Source: Chryseobacterium sp. Marseille-Q5410
Lineage (GTDB): Bacteria; Bacteroidota; Bacteroidia; Flavobacteriales; Weeksellaceae
Direction of reading: 5' to 3'
DNA: 64,000 bases
Assembly: GCA_946892665.1 (NCBI GenBank)
Contig: CAMPOT010000001.1
Coordinates: 868,001-932,000, forward strand
Below the pieces are notes generated by a model. That model saw only the letters and a program-made list of their open reading frames with translations, was not told where the DNA came from and ran no database searches. The position numbers were made by a program, and so were the translations under genes. Shown piece after piece: positions 49,718 through 58,279 of this stretch (positions are counted from its first letter, which is position 1; each line of letters starts with the position of its first letter).

Positions 49718-50854
49718 ATGAAAAACATACTTATTACAGGAGGAGCCGGATTTATTGGTTCCAACTTAGCATTAAAGTTAATTTCTAAAGGTTATGTAGT
49801 AACCGTTTTGGATAATCTTTCTCCGCAAATTCATGGAGAAAACCCTAAAGAAACATCACCACTTTTCTTAAGCATAAAAGATAAAGTAAAATTCATTGAA
49901 GGTACCGTTATTTCCCGAAAAGATTGGGAGAAAGCCATAGAAGACCAAGATGCTATTGTACATTATGCAGCAGAAACAGGAACCGGTCAATCCATGTACT
50001 GTATTGAAAAATATGCTGAGGTTAATATGCAGGGAACAGCAATCATGCTGGATATTCTTGCCAATGATAAAACCCATCAAGTGAAGAAAGTGGTAGTAGC
50101 ATCTTCAAGGTCTATTTATGGTGAAGGCAAATACCGCCATCCAGAGTTAGGAATTGTTTATCCGACTGAAAGAAAAGAAAAAGATATGTTGGCTGGTGAT
50201 TTTGAAGTGAAATATCATGATGATCTAATATTGGAATTGCTCCCAACATCAGAAGATTCCAAAATACACCCATCATCTGTTTATGGAATTACCAAACAGA
50301 ATCAGGAACAAATGGTGATGACGGTTTGTCCTACTATTGGGATTGCTCCGGTAGCTTTCAGATATCAAAATGTTTATGGTGCTGGTCAGTCTTTATCTAA
50401 TCCATATACAGGAATTCTTTCCATATTTTCTACCCAAATAAGAAATAGAAACGGCATCAAAATTTTTGAAGACGGAAAAGAAACCAGAGATTTCGTGTAT
50501 ATTGATGATGTTGTAGATGCAACCATCCGCGGATTGGAAATGGAAGAAGCCAACGGAGAAATTTTTAATGTAGGAACAGGCGAAGCTACGGATGTTCTTA
50601 CAGTTGCTAATACGCTGATAAATGCTTATGGCATTGATGTTCCTGTAAAAATTACAGGTAATTTCCGTTTGGGTGATATCCGCCATAATTTTGCAGATCT
50701 TACCAAAATCAATTCTCAGTTAGGCTTTGTTCCACAGGTTTCTTTTGAACAAGGAATTAAGAAATTTACAGACTGGGTGCTTCAGCAGGAAGTTCAGGAA
50801 GATAATTTGGAGAAATCTTTAGAGGAGATGAAAAAGAAGGGCTTATATAAATAA
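49718..50854 (+). CDS. NAD-dependent sugar epimerase, dTDP-rhamnose 4-epimerase-like
   Basis: A 378-residue short-chain dehydrogenase/epimerase: dinucleotide motif ITGGAGFIGSNLALKL, then YAAETGTGQSMYCIEKYAEV, then ASSRSIYGEGKYRHPELGIV, and the catalytic pair SSVYGITK (Tyr and Lys). VLDNLSPQIHGENPKETSPL and the GQSMY segment recall dTDP-L-rhamnose 4-epimerases (WbiB/Tll type), which make dTDP-6-deoxy-L-talose. The presence of rmlA, B and C in the locus fits, but no rmlD is seen, so the natural substrate is open. Confidence 0.75.
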   Translation: MKNILITGGAGFIGSNLALKLISKGYVVTVLDNLSPQIHGENPKETSPLFLSIKDKVKFIEGTVISRKDWEKAIEDQDAIVHYAAETGTGQSMYCIEKYAEVNMQGTAIMLDILANDKTHQVKKVVVASSRSIYGEGKYRHPELGIVYPTERKEKDMLAGDFEVKYHDDLILELLPTSEDSKIHPSSVYGITKQNQEQMVMTVCPTIGIAPVAFRYQNVYGAGQSLSNPYTGILSIFSTQIRNRNGIKIFEDGKETRDFVYIDDVVDATIRGLEMEEANGEIFNVGTGEATDVLTVANTLINAYGIDVPVKITGNFRLGDIRHNFADLTKINSQLGFVPQVSFEQGIKKFTDWVLQQEVQEDNLEKSLEEMKKKGLYK

Positions 50855-50857
50855 AAA

Positions 50858-51892
50858 ATGGTTCTACAAGATATCTTGCAATCAAAAAAAATACTATTGT
50901 TCTCTGTTAGTTTCTTCAATTACGAAAAAATTATAGGAGAGAGACTGAAAGAATTAGGGGCTCACGTTGATTTTTATGATGAACGACCTTCGAATTCAAT
51001 TTTTGTAAAGGGTTTGATTCGGCTGAAACGGGAGTTATATAAAGTTCAAATTGATAAATATTTTAAAAGGATTTTAGGCGAGATAAAGAATAAGCGATAT
51101 GATTATTTTTTACTCATCAAAGGGGAAGTTGTGCCAGATTTTTTTATCGAAGAATTAAAAGCTCTGAATCCAGAGATTGTCATGATTTATTATAATTATG
51201 ATTCTTTCAAAAATAATCCCAATGCTCAATCTGTTCTTAAATATTTTGATAAGAAATTTACTTTTGACAGAAGGGATGCTGTAGATTACAAGATTAATTT
51301 TCGTCCACTCTTTTTTTCTAATGAATATGAAGAGATAAGAAACTTTCAAGCGACTTTTCAGTTTGAGTCGATGTTTATAGGCACTGCACACACTGATCGC
51401 TATTTGATTAGCGAAAAAGTGAAGTCATGGTGTGATAGCAATAATTTTCGCTCTTTTGCGTACTATTATTCACCAAGTCAATATGTTTTTCATTTCAAAA
51501 GAATTTTCGATAAAACTTTTAAGAAATTTGATATAAAAAAGATTTCTTTTCGAAGCTTAGAGCATGGAGAGATTATTGAATTATATAAAAAATCAAAAGC
51601 TGTACTTGATATCAATCATCCATTTCAAACAGGATTGACGATGAGGACATTTGAAGCTTTGGGTGCAGGTCGTAAGCTGATTACAACCAATGCTCAAGTG
51701 ATGGATTATCCTTTTTATAATCCAGAGAATATTTTAGTAATTGACAGAAATAACATTGTTCTTAATTCAGTCTTTTTCCAGACAAATTTTAAAGCCATCT
51801 CAAATGAAACTTTATTTCTGATGTCTTTGGATGGATGGATAGACTGTTTATTTAATAAAGAACAAGACGAATATTGGTTACAAAATGATTAA
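50858..51892 (+). CDS. CgeB-like glycosyltransferase
   Basis: A 344-residue protein of the glycosyltransferase group with a CgeB-like C-terminal domain: SKAVLDINHPFQTGLTMRTF, then EALGAGRKLITTNAQVMDYP, then FYNPENILVID. The N-terminal half (FFNYEKIIGERLKELGAHVD) is Rossmann-like. Such proteins occur in capsular and LPS loci as late glycosyltransferases. The E-x7-E motif is not typical, so the sugar cannot be proposed. The gene overlaps the next by 8 bp. Confidence 0.7.
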   Translation: MVLQDILQSKKILLFSVSFFNYEKIIGERLKELGAHVDFYDERPSNSIFVKGLIRLKRELYKVQIDKYFKRILGEIKNKRYDYFLLIKGEVVPDFFIEELKALNPEIVMIYYNYDSFKNNPNAQSVLKYFDKKFTFDRRDAVDYKINFRPLFFSNEYEEIRNFQATFQFESMFIGTAHTDRYLISEKVKSWCDSNNFRSFAYYYSPSQYVFHFKRIFDKTFKKFDIKKISFRSLEHGEIIELYKKSKAVLDINHPFQTGLTMRTFEALGAGRKLITTNAQVMDYPFYNPENILVIDRNNIVLNSVFFQTNFKAISNETLFLMSLDGWIDCLFNKEQDEYWLQND

Positions 51893-52793
51893 AACATTTC
51901 TTTTCGGTTCTAACGGATTCCTGGGTTCTCACCTTCAGTCAAAATTAGAAGGTGAGGTTATTGGCGTTAATATTCGTCATCAAAACTGGCGGGAAAATAT
52001 TCCTGATGATGCAAATGTCTTTATCAACTGCATTGGAAAAGCCCACGATCATAAGGGGACAGCGACCGAAGACAATTTTTATTTTGCCAATTATGAATTA
52101 GTGAAAGTTCTTTTTGAAGAATTTCTGAAATCCAATGCACAAATTTTTATTCATATCAGTTCCATTGCAGCAGTAGAGGAGAACGAAAGAAAGGAAGTTC
52201 TCACCGAAGATTCAGTTGGAAATCCCCAATCTCATTACGGAAAATCGAAGGAAGCAGCGGAAGAATATTTACTCAAACAAAGCCTTCCGTCCGGGAAAAA
52301 GCTATTTATCCTCCGTCCAACCATGATTCATGGTGAAGGTGATAAAGGAAATCTCACTTTATTGTACAAAATTATTTCCAAAGGAATTCCGTATCCATTA
52401 GGAGCTTTTCAGAATTCAAGAACCTTTATTTCGGTTGATAATGTGGTCTTTTTAATGAATGAAATTATTAAAAAGTATAAAGAAATGGAAAGTGGAGTTT
52501 ATCATATTACCGATGACAAGCCGCTTTCCACCACAAAAATTATTGAAATCATTGGCGAAGCAAAAGGTAAAAAGCCCATAATTCTCTCACCTCCAAAGTT
52601 TTTAATTAATAGTCTTGCGAAAATGGGCGATATGATTTCGCTCCCTATTAATTCCAAAAGGTTAAAGAAAATGACCTCCAATCTGATCGTCTCCAACCAA
52701 AAAATTAAAACAGCATTAAAAATCGATTCATTACCCGTAAGCGCTGAAGAAGGAATAAAAAAGACGATTGAATCGTTTATTCATATGAAATAA
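51885..52793 (+). CDS. NAD-dependent epimerase/reductase (WbpV-like)
   Basis: A 302-residue member of the short-chain epimerase family: TFLFGSNGFLGSHLQSKL, then CIGKAHDHKG, HISSIAAVEE, YGKSKEAAEEYLL (catalytic Tyr-Lys), then LRPTMIHGEGDKGNLTLLYK. These features fit the WbpV/WcaG group of 4-keto reductases that prepare UDP-QuiNAc or FucNAc for a WbpL/WecA-like initiating transferase, which is encoded at 54478. The opposing gene 52777-54342 overlaps its end by 17 bp, an unusual tail-to-tail overlap. Confidence 0.75.
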   Translation: MIKTFLFGSNGFLGSHLQSKLEGEVIGVNIRHQNWRENIPDDANVFINCIGKAHDHKGTATEDNFYFANYELVKVLFEEFLKSNAQIFIHISSIAAVEENERKEVLTEDSVGNPQSHYGKSKEAAEEYLLKQSLPSGKKLFILRPTMIHGEGDKGNLTLLYKIISKGIPYPLGAFQNSRTFISVDNVVFLMNEIIKKYKEMESGVYHITDDKPLSTTKIIEIIGEAKGKKPIILSPPKFLINSLAKMGDMISLPINSKRLKKMTSNLIVSNQKIKTALKIDSLPVSAEEGIKKTIESFIHMK

Positions 52794-54342
52794 CGACATC
52801 TGTAAATTTATTCTTTCGTTCTGTTCCTAGTCGGTTTGCAGAAGGATTTTTTGAGTTTTCAAAAGAACTTTCAGAATCAGTAAATAAATCCACGTTTTTT
52901 AAACTTATCTGTAGTGGAGTTTCGAGATAACTGTCACTTGGTGGAAGCAATTTGGTTTTGATGGCGAAATCTCTTTTGATAGTAATGTCAGGTACCAGAT
53001 TAATCTTATCAAAATAGATATTGCCACTTGTCGTTTCTCCAATATATATTCCATTGGAGGCACCGGAAAGTATCATGTTTTCAAAGATCAGGTGGGCAAC
53101 AAGATTAGATTTTCCTATCCGGATGGAAGTGCTCGCTACTTTACCATTTTGTAAAATTTCGTTGGTAAGCTGTTCAATTCTTACATTTTCGAATTTATTA
53201 TTTCGAAGTGTATTCCATTCATTACTATCCTCGGAATAGAATCCATAGAGTCCCTGATTCCAACTCTGGGTCCCTGTAAAAAGTAGATTTTGAGATTTTA
53301 CTGCGTTTTTCTTAATGTAAATATTTGCCAAACCGTACTGCCCACACCAATTCATATAATCACTTACTTGTACAATATCAGTGTATTCTGAGAATAATAT
53401 TCCAATATCGGCAAGCGTGAAAACATTTGATAGATGAGTGACTTCAGAATCTCCCCTAAATTCAATCCCAACATTCGCGTCATTTACTTTACTATTATTG
53501 GAAAGAAAATTTTCCAAATCAGATTTTTTGAATCGTTGAAATTCTTCTGATTGTTTTATTCTAATGTTCTCAATAAATGGCTTATGAGCTGCCCCAATAA
53601 TAATTCCCTTGTTTCCTTTTAACTGAGTTGTCGAAGATTTTCTATTGATATGTAAACTCAAATTTTTAATATAATTAAAATCGTAATTCCGGTCTTTCAA
53701 TGTTCCACCAATTTTTCCTACGGAAAATAGATAGGTGTTCGATTTATCAGTTTCCATTATTACTCTGCTGTTGGCCATAGAAACTCCACTTAAACCTTTT
53801 ACCATGTATTCTCCCTTTTGAGTATAGTAATTTCCTGTTCCTAATGAAATATCATAGAATACGCCGTCTAGTTTTTTTAGAGCATCTATCAAATCTATTT
53901 TCTTGTCATTAGGAAAGCAACCAAACCATTCAGGGTAGGCATAATCTGTGGTGGAAATAAAGGAGCCAGATAGATTTATATTTTCAAAAATCTTTGAACG
54001 ATCAGCTTTAATACGTGTGTTATTGCCAATCAAAATAGCATTGCTTAAAATACCACCTTGAAATTCAAATGTGATCCCGCTATCATACTTTTGTAAGTCA
54101 ATTTGGACATTACCAAGATTAAAATTATAATTATTGGGAATTATAATTTTTTTTGAAGATTGTTTGCTTACTGTAGATATCGCTTTTAAAAAAGCAGAAG
54201 AATCATTTGTTTTTCCATCGCCTACAGCGCCGAAATCTAATAAATTTTTATTGTTTTGAAGGGATCCATTTAACGAAGAATTACTCTGAGAATGTGCTAC
54301 ATTTGAAAGTAATAGGCCGATAAGACATAATAAATATTTCAT
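52777..54342 (-). CDS. Secreted pectate-lyase-like beta-helix protein
   Basis: A 521-residue protein with a signal peptide (MKYLLCLIGLLLSNVAHSQS) and the Pectate_lyase_3/GH28-type opening NLLDFGAVGDGKTNDSSAFL, found at the N-terminus of right-handed beta-helix depolymerases and tailspike-like enzymes. The following 450 residues have regular strand-turn repeats with Asn and Gly turns. It is the only minus-strand gene inside the polysaccharide locus. It has its own promoter and likely acts on the exported polymer in the periplasm or outside. No sorting domain is present. It could trim or modify the glycan; this is inference. Confidence 0.72.
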   Translation of the reverse strand: MKYLLCLIGLLLSNVAHSQSNSSLNGSLQNNKNLLDFGAVGDGKTNDSSAFLKAISTVSKQSSKKIIIPNNYNFNLGNVQIDLQKYDSGITFEFQGGILSNAILIGNNTRIKADRSKIFENINLSGSFISTTDYAYPEWFGCFPNDKKIDLIDALKKLDGVFYDISLGTGNYYTQKGEYMVKGLSGVSMANSRVIMETDKSNTYLFSVGKIGGTLKDRNYDFNYIKNLSLHINRKSSTTQLKGNKGIIIGAAHKPFIENIRIKQSEEFQRFKKSDLENFLSNNSKVNDANVGIEFRGDSEVTHLSNVFTLADIGILFSEYTDIVQVSDYMNWCGQYGLANIYIKKNAVKSQNLLFTGTQSWNQGLYGFYSEDSNEWNTLRNNKFENVRIEQLTNEILQNGKVASTSIRIGKSNLVAHLIFENMILSGASNGIYIGETTSGNIYFDKINLVPDITIKRDFAIKTKLLPPSDSYLETPLQISLKNVDLFTDSESSFENSKNPSANRLGTERKNKFTDVVISYE

Positions 54343-54359
54343 TTTGAATTAAAGTTTAA

Positions 54360-54367
54360 CAAATATA
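54360..54367 (-). promoter_or_regulatory. -7 box (TATATTTG) of the beta-helix gene
   Basis: Matches TAnnTTTG 18 nt ahead of the ATG at 54342 on the minus strand. Confidence 0.5.
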
Positions 54368-54445
54368 TCTATTTTACGCTTTATTCTTTGTAAAAATTTA
54401 GCAAAAACAAATTTCATGACTGATGATTTACTGTGAAATTTTGCA

Positions 54446-54453
54446 TATTTTTG
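54446..54453 (+). promoter_or_regulatory. -7 box (TATTTTTG) of the WecA-like gene
   Basis: Matches TAnnTTTG 25 nt ahead of the ATG at 54478. Together with the opposite box it makes a divergent promoter region and starts a new transcription unit that includes the rml genes. Confidence 0.5.
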
Positions 54454-54477
54454 CAAATACTCAGATAATCTGTGCCT

Positions 54478-55485
54478 ATGATGTATTTCGTTGCTTTTCT
54501 CGTTCTTTTTGTTTTAGAATTGTTCTATTTCAAAATCGCCGACCGATATAATATTATCGACAAACCCAATCACAGAAGCGCTCATACCGAAATTACCTTG
54601 CGTGGTGGTGGAATTGTCTTTCCGATCGCTTTTCTTTTGTTTTTTATTACCACCACGTGGGGCAAATTAGTTCATCTTCCACTTCATGATCAGGCTGCAG
54701 AAAACCAAAATGAGTTGCTTTTCGGAATCGGACTTTTATTGCTTTGTACCATCAGTTTTCTCGACGATCTTTATGATCTTTCAAGTAAGATCCGGATTGT
54801 TTTTCATATCATCAGTGTGAGTTTCTTGCTCGCTTTTCTCAATGCATTTGTCATGCTCCCGATTTGGGCGATTCCTGTTTTGTATATTTTAATCATCGGA
54901 ATTCTGAACGCTTATAATTTCATGGACGGCATCAATGGAATTACTGGGCTTTACAGCTTAGTGGCTTTACTTTCTTTATTGTACGTGAATCAGAATATGG
55001 TGAGTTTTGTTGATCGTGATTTTATTATCTATCCCGTTTTAGCGTGTCTGGTTTTTCTCTTTTTCAATTTTAGAAAGAAGGCAAAATGTTTTATGGGCGA
55101 TATTGGTAGTATGGGAATTGCGTTTTGGGTGGTTGCCTTAATTGGTTTGCTAATGATGGAAACCGGTGAAATTAAATGGATTCTTTTTCTGGCGGTTTAC
55201 GGGGTAGAGGTTATTTCCACTATTTTAGAAAGACTGAAACTCAAAGAAAATATTTTCGAAGCGCACCGCCGTCACCTTTATCAGCTTTTAGCTAATGAGA
55301 AAAATATATCTCATTTGGCTGTGAGCACGCTATACGCAGTTTTACAGTTGATTGTCAATGCTATAGTTATTTTTTCAAACTTGCCACAAAATGTAATTTT
55401 TGTAATTATTTTATTACCTGCACTAATTTTTTATCTTTACACCAAACTTACGATTAAAAAGCAAATCACACAAAACATTAATTAA
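54478..55485 (+). CDS. Undecaprenyl-phosphate sugar transferase, WecA/WbpL (MraY) family
   Basis: About 335 residues with ten or more membrane helices. Family motifs: DKPNHRSAHTEITLRGGGIV, then SFLDDLYDLSSKIRIVFH (the Asp-Asp metal site), YNFMDGINGITGLYSLVALL, KKAKCFMGDIGSMG and the C-terminal AHRRHLYQLL. It transfers an N-acetylamino-sugar-1-phosphate to undecaprenyl phosphate and starts a glycan. It is a second initiating enzyme besides the PglC-like one. The ATG at 54478 is preferred over a GTG six bases earlier. Its stop overlaps the rmlC start (TAATG). Confidence 0.87.
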   Translation: MMYFVAFLVLFVLELFYFKIADRYNIIDKPNHRSAHTEITLRGGGIVFPIAFLLFFITTTWGKLVHLPLHDQAAENQNELLFGIGLLLLCTISFLDDLYDLSSKIRIVFHIISVSFLLAFLNAFVMLPIWAIPVLYILIIGILNAYNFMDGINGITGLYSLVALLSLLYVNQNMVSFVDRDFIIYPVLACLVFLFFNFRKKAKCFMGDIGSMGIAFWVVALIGLLMMETGEIKWILFLAVYGVEVISTILERLKLKENIFEAHRRHLYQLLANEKNISHLAVSTLYAVLQLIVNAIVIFSNLPQNVIFVIILLPALIFYLYTKLTIKKQITQNIN

Positions 55486-56030
55486 TGAAAATAAAACCAA
55501 CCCCACTCAAAGACTGCTATATCATTGAACCTACCGTTTTCGAAGACGAAAGAGGTTATTTTTATGAAAAATTCAATGAGCAAAAATTCAATGAACTTAC
55601 CGGAATGAATGGCCATTTTGTGCAGGATAATATTTCCAAATCTTCCTACGGAGTTTTGCGCGGTGTTCATTTACAAAAAGGCGAGCATGCACAGGCGAAA
55701 TTGGTTTCTTGTCTTGAAGGGAAAGTTTTTGATGTTGCTGTTGATTTGCGCGAAGATTCTCCAACTTTCGGACAATGGTTCGGGGTAGAACTGACTCCGG
55801 AAAATAAATTGCAGCTCTATGTTCCTAGAGGTTTCGGTCATGGATTCTCCGTATTGAGTGAAACTGCAATTTTTTCCTATAAATGCGATAATTTCTACCA
55901 TAAAGAATCAGAAGGTAGTGTGATCTGGAATGATAAAGACCTCAATATCGACTGGAAATTACCGGCAGATAAGGTTCTCCTTTCAGAAAAAGACAGCCAG
56001 TTGCCAACTTTTGCGGAGAAGAATTTTTGA
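55485..56030 (+). CDS. rmlC: dTDP-4-dehydrorhamnose 3,5-epimerase
   Basis: A 181-residue cupin-fold epimerase: FEDERGYFYEKFNEQKFNEL, then FVQDNISKSSYGVLRGVHLQ (catalytic His in GVH), CLEGKVFDVAVDLREDSPTF, then PRGFGHGFSVLSE. It epimerises C3 and C5 of dTDP-4-keto-6-deoxyglucose. It is 1-bp overlapped with the WecA-like gene. A large repeat tract and a four-helix-bundle gene separate it from rmlB. Confidence 0.93.
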   Translation: MKIKPTPLKDCYIIEPTVFEDERGYFYEKFNEQKFNELTGMNGHFVQDNISKSSYGVLRGVHLQKGEHAQAKLVSCLEGKVFDVAVDLREDSPTFGQWFGVELTPENKLQLYVPRGFGHGFSVLSETAIFSYKCDNFYHKESEGSVIWNDKDLNIDWKLPADKVLLSEKDSQLPTFAEKNF

Positions 56031-56042
56031 GGCAAAGTTAAA

Positions 56043-56319
56043 AAGGTTAGAAGGTTAGAAGGTCAAATAGTTAGAAAGTTGAGAGGTTAAATAGTTTGAA
56101 ACCATATTTGTTTTAATATAGGCTTAGAAAATTAACTGAAAAACAATTTAGTGAGTAGCCAAACTCGACTAACCTAATGACACCAAACCAAACCGCCCAA
56201 CTTAACCTACCCTACTTTTTTTCAAATATTTCACCAACCCTCTAACCACTTAACTCTCTAACCTTCTAACCTTCTAACCTTCTAACCTTTTAACCTTCTA
56301 ACCTTTTAACCCTAAAAGA
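56043..56319. repeat. Inverted arrays of degenerate GGTTAGAA units
   Basis: 56043-56095 is made of GGTTAGAAGGTTAGAAGGTC-like units. 56235-56310 is made of CTAACCTTCTAACCTTCTAA-like units, the reverse complement, so the two arms face each other across about 140 bp. The second array runs up to the ATG of the four-helix-bundle gene. Confidence 0.85.
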
Positions 56320-56673
56320 ATGACCTCGCATAAAGATTTACAAGTTTATAAAGAATCTTTACTTCTGGTAAAGGATATTTATTTATTGGTAGCTCTTTTT
56401 CCAAAGGATGAGCTTTTCGGGTTAACTTCGCAAATGAAAAGATGTGTAATTTCCATCCCTTCAAATATTGCAGAAGGTGCCGGAAGAAAGGGTGGTGCTG
56501 AATTTATGAGATTTTTGTATATTTCTTTGGGGTCTTTAAGTGAATTAGAAACGCAATTAGATATCGCTGTAATGCTTAATTTTTGTGAAAAAAGAGAAGA
56601 TATAATCAAAAGAATATTCTACATTAAGAACATGCTGTCAAAATTGAGCATAAGTTTAAACAAAACCAAATAA
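56320..56673 (+). CDS. Four-helix-bundle protein (23S rRNA intervening-sequence family)
   Basis: A 117-residue all-helical protein with the family signature SIPSNIAEGAGRKGGAEFMR, preceded by the opening HKDLQVYKESLLLVKDIYLL and followed by a two-helix end (LDIAVMLNFCEKREDIIKRI). Members lie in 23S rRNA intervening sequences and, more often, in intergenic cassettes; the Avd protein of diversity-generating retroelements shares the fold. No reverse transcriptase is here. The gene is bordered on both sides by TTCTAACC arrays and sits between rmlC and rmlB, so it looks inserted. Nucleic-acid binding is likely by family, function unknown. Confidence 0.85.
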   Translation: MTSHKDLQVYKESLLLVKDIYLLVALFPKDELFGLTSQMKRCVISIPSNIAEGAGRKGGAEFMRFLYISLGSLSELETQLDIAVMLNFCEKREDIIKRIFYIKNMLSKLSISLNKTK

Positions 56674-56737
56674 ACATTATAACCTCTTAACTATTAACCT
56701 TCTAACCACTTAACCATTTAACCTTCTAACACCCACA
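56674..56737. repeat. TTCTAACC-type array downstream of the four-helix-bundle gene
   Basis: AACCTCTTAACTATTAACCT, then TCTAACCACTTAACC-like units up to the rmlB ATG. It is the same unit family as upstream of the gene. Confidence 0.75.
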
Positions 56738-57829
56738 ATGAAAAACATAATCATCACCGGAGGTGCCGGATTTATCGGTTCCCACGTCGTAAGAGAATTT
56801 GTCAAAAATAATCCAGATAAGAAAATCATCAATCTGGATGCTTTAACTTATGCCGGAAATCTTGAAAATTTAAAAGATATCGAAAACGAACCCAATTACG
56901 TTTTTGAAAAAGCGGATATTACCAAAGTTGATGAGCTTCGAAAAGTATTCGAAAAGCATCATCCGGATGCTGTCGTTCATTTGGCTGCGGAAAGCCACGT
57001 GGACAGAAGTATCACTGATCCTAATGCATTTATTAATACCAATGTTGTCGGAACGGCCAATTTATTGAATCTCTGTAAAGAATTTTGGACCTTAAATCCA
57101 GAACATTCCCATGGGAATTTTCCGGACGGACCGCGCGAGAATTTGTTCTACCATGTTTCTACCGATGAGGTTTACGGAAGTTTAGGAGAAACAGGATTTT
57201 TCTTAGAAACTACCGCTTACGATCCACAATCGCCATATTCCGCAAGTAAAGCGGCTTCCGATCACTTGGTTCGAGCTTATGGAAACACTTACGGAATGCC
57301 GTTTATGGTATCCAACTGCTCCAATAATTATGGACCGAATCATTTTCCTGAAAAGCTAATTCCGCTTTGCATTTCGAATATCATTAATGAAAAACCGCTT
57401 CCTATTTATGGTGACGGAAAATATACCAGAGACTGGCTTTTTGTAATCGACCATGCCAAAGCGATTCACCAATTGTTTTTTGAAGCAAAAACCGGGGAAA
57501 CCTACAATATCGGAGGTTTCAATGAGTGGCAAAACATCGATTTGGTGAAAGAACTCATCAAACAGATGGACGCAAAACTCGGTAAACCAGCAGGTTACTC
57601 AGAAAAATTGATTACTTATGTGAAAGACCGTCCAGGCCACGATAAACGTTACGCGATCGATGCTACCAAAATCAATAAGGACTTGGGATGGAAACCATCT
57701 GTAACTTTCGAGCAGGGATTAAGCAAAACCATAGACTGGTTCCTCGAAAACAAAGAATGGTTGGAGAATGTAACCAGCGGTGATTATCAGAAATATTATA
57801 ACGAGCAATATACAGATTCCACTAATTAA
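56738..57829 (+). CDS. rmlB: dTDP-glucose 4,6-dehydratase
   Basis: A 363-residue short-chain dehydratase: ITGGAGFIGSHVVREFVKNN, then VVHLAAESHVDRSITDPNAF, HVSTDEVYGSLGETGFF (catalytic Asp-Glu), YSASKAASDHLVRAYGNTYG (Tyr-x3-Lys), then NCSNNYGPNHFPEKLIPL. It makes dTDP-4-keto-6-deoxy-D-glucose from dTDP-glucose, the substrate of RmlC. The start is the ATG that directly follows the TTCTAACC array. Confidence 0.95.
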   Translation: MKNIIITGGAGFIGSHVVREFVKNNPDKKIINLDALTYAGNLENLKDIENEPNYVFEKADITKVDELRKVFEKHHPDAVVHLAAESHVDRSITDPNAFINTNVVGTANLLNLCKEFWTLNPEHSHGNFPDGPRENLFYHVSTDEVYGSLGETGFFLETTAYDPQSPYSASKAASDHLVRAYGNTYGMPFMVSNCSNNYGPNHFPEKLIPLCISNIINEKPLPIYGDGKYTRDWLFVIDHAKAIHQLFFEAKTGETYNIGGFNEWQNIDLVKELIKQMDAKLGKPAGYSEKLITYVKDRPGHDKRYAIDATKINKDLGWKPSVTFEQGLSKTIDWFLENKEWLENVTSGDYQKYYNEQYTDSTN

Positions 57830-57843
57830 GACGAATTTCTCGA

Positions 57844-58224
57844 ATGATGGAAGAGAAGATTTTATATAAAGAAGAGAGTTATAAAATTATCGGAATTTGT
57901 ATGAATATTCATTCCATTATGGGAAAAGGTTTCTTGGAAGCTGTTTATTGTGAGGTTTTGGAAAAGGAATTTATCAAAAATAACATTCCTTATCAAAGAG
58001 AAGTGAAATTGGATTTGTATTTCAACGGGGATAAATTAGAGAAAAAATATAAAGCAGATTTTCTTTGCTTCGACAATATTATTTTAGAGATTAAATCTGT
58101 TTCATATTTACATGAAAATTTCACCAAACAGACCGTAAATTACCTAAAAGCAACTAATAAAAAGCTAGGCATACTCATTAACTTTGGTGAGAAATCTTTA
58201 AAATATAAAAGAATAGTTAATTAA
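57844..58224 (+). CDS. GxxExxY protein (predicted PD-(D/E)XK nuclease)
   Basis: A 126-residue protein with the eponymous motif GFLEAVY in MGKGFLEAVYCEVLEKEFIK and a nuclease-like core: YKADFLCFDNIILEIKSVSY, in which an Asp is followed by ExK. The last part (NYLKATNKKLGILINFGEKS) is the usual C-terminal hairpin. The family is common in Bacteroidota, often in intergenic cassettes, with no proven function. It lies 14 bp after rmlB and before a GTGTAATTCG-type repeat, and interrupts the rmlB-rmlA pair. Confidence 0.85.
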   Translation: MMEEKILYKEESYKIIGICMNIHSIMGKGFLEAVYCEVLEKEFIKNNIPYQREVKLDLYFNGDKLEKKYKADFLCFDNIILEIKSVSYLHENFTKQTVNYLKATNKKLGILINFGEKSLKYKRIVN

Positions 58225-58279
58225 TAATCACTGCGAAATTCGTGTAATTCGAAAACAACTCGTGTAATTTATATTAAAA
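58225..58279. repeat. CGTGTAATT repeat ahead of rmlA
   Basis: AATTCGTGTAATTCG followed by ACTCGTGTAATTTAT, two diverged copies of an 11-12 bp unit, between the GxxExxY gene and rmlA. A further AATTTCTCG piece lies before the GxxExxY gene (57833-57842). Confidence 0.55.

Noticed and set aside
56320-56673. Diversity-generating retroelement (Avd-like fold)
   Set aside because: No reverse transcriptase and no template/variable repeat pair nearby; the family signature is that of the general four-helix-bundle group.
56043-56737. CRISPR array in the TTCTAACC region
   Set aside because: Units are contiguous and degenerate, with no unique spacers and no cas genes.
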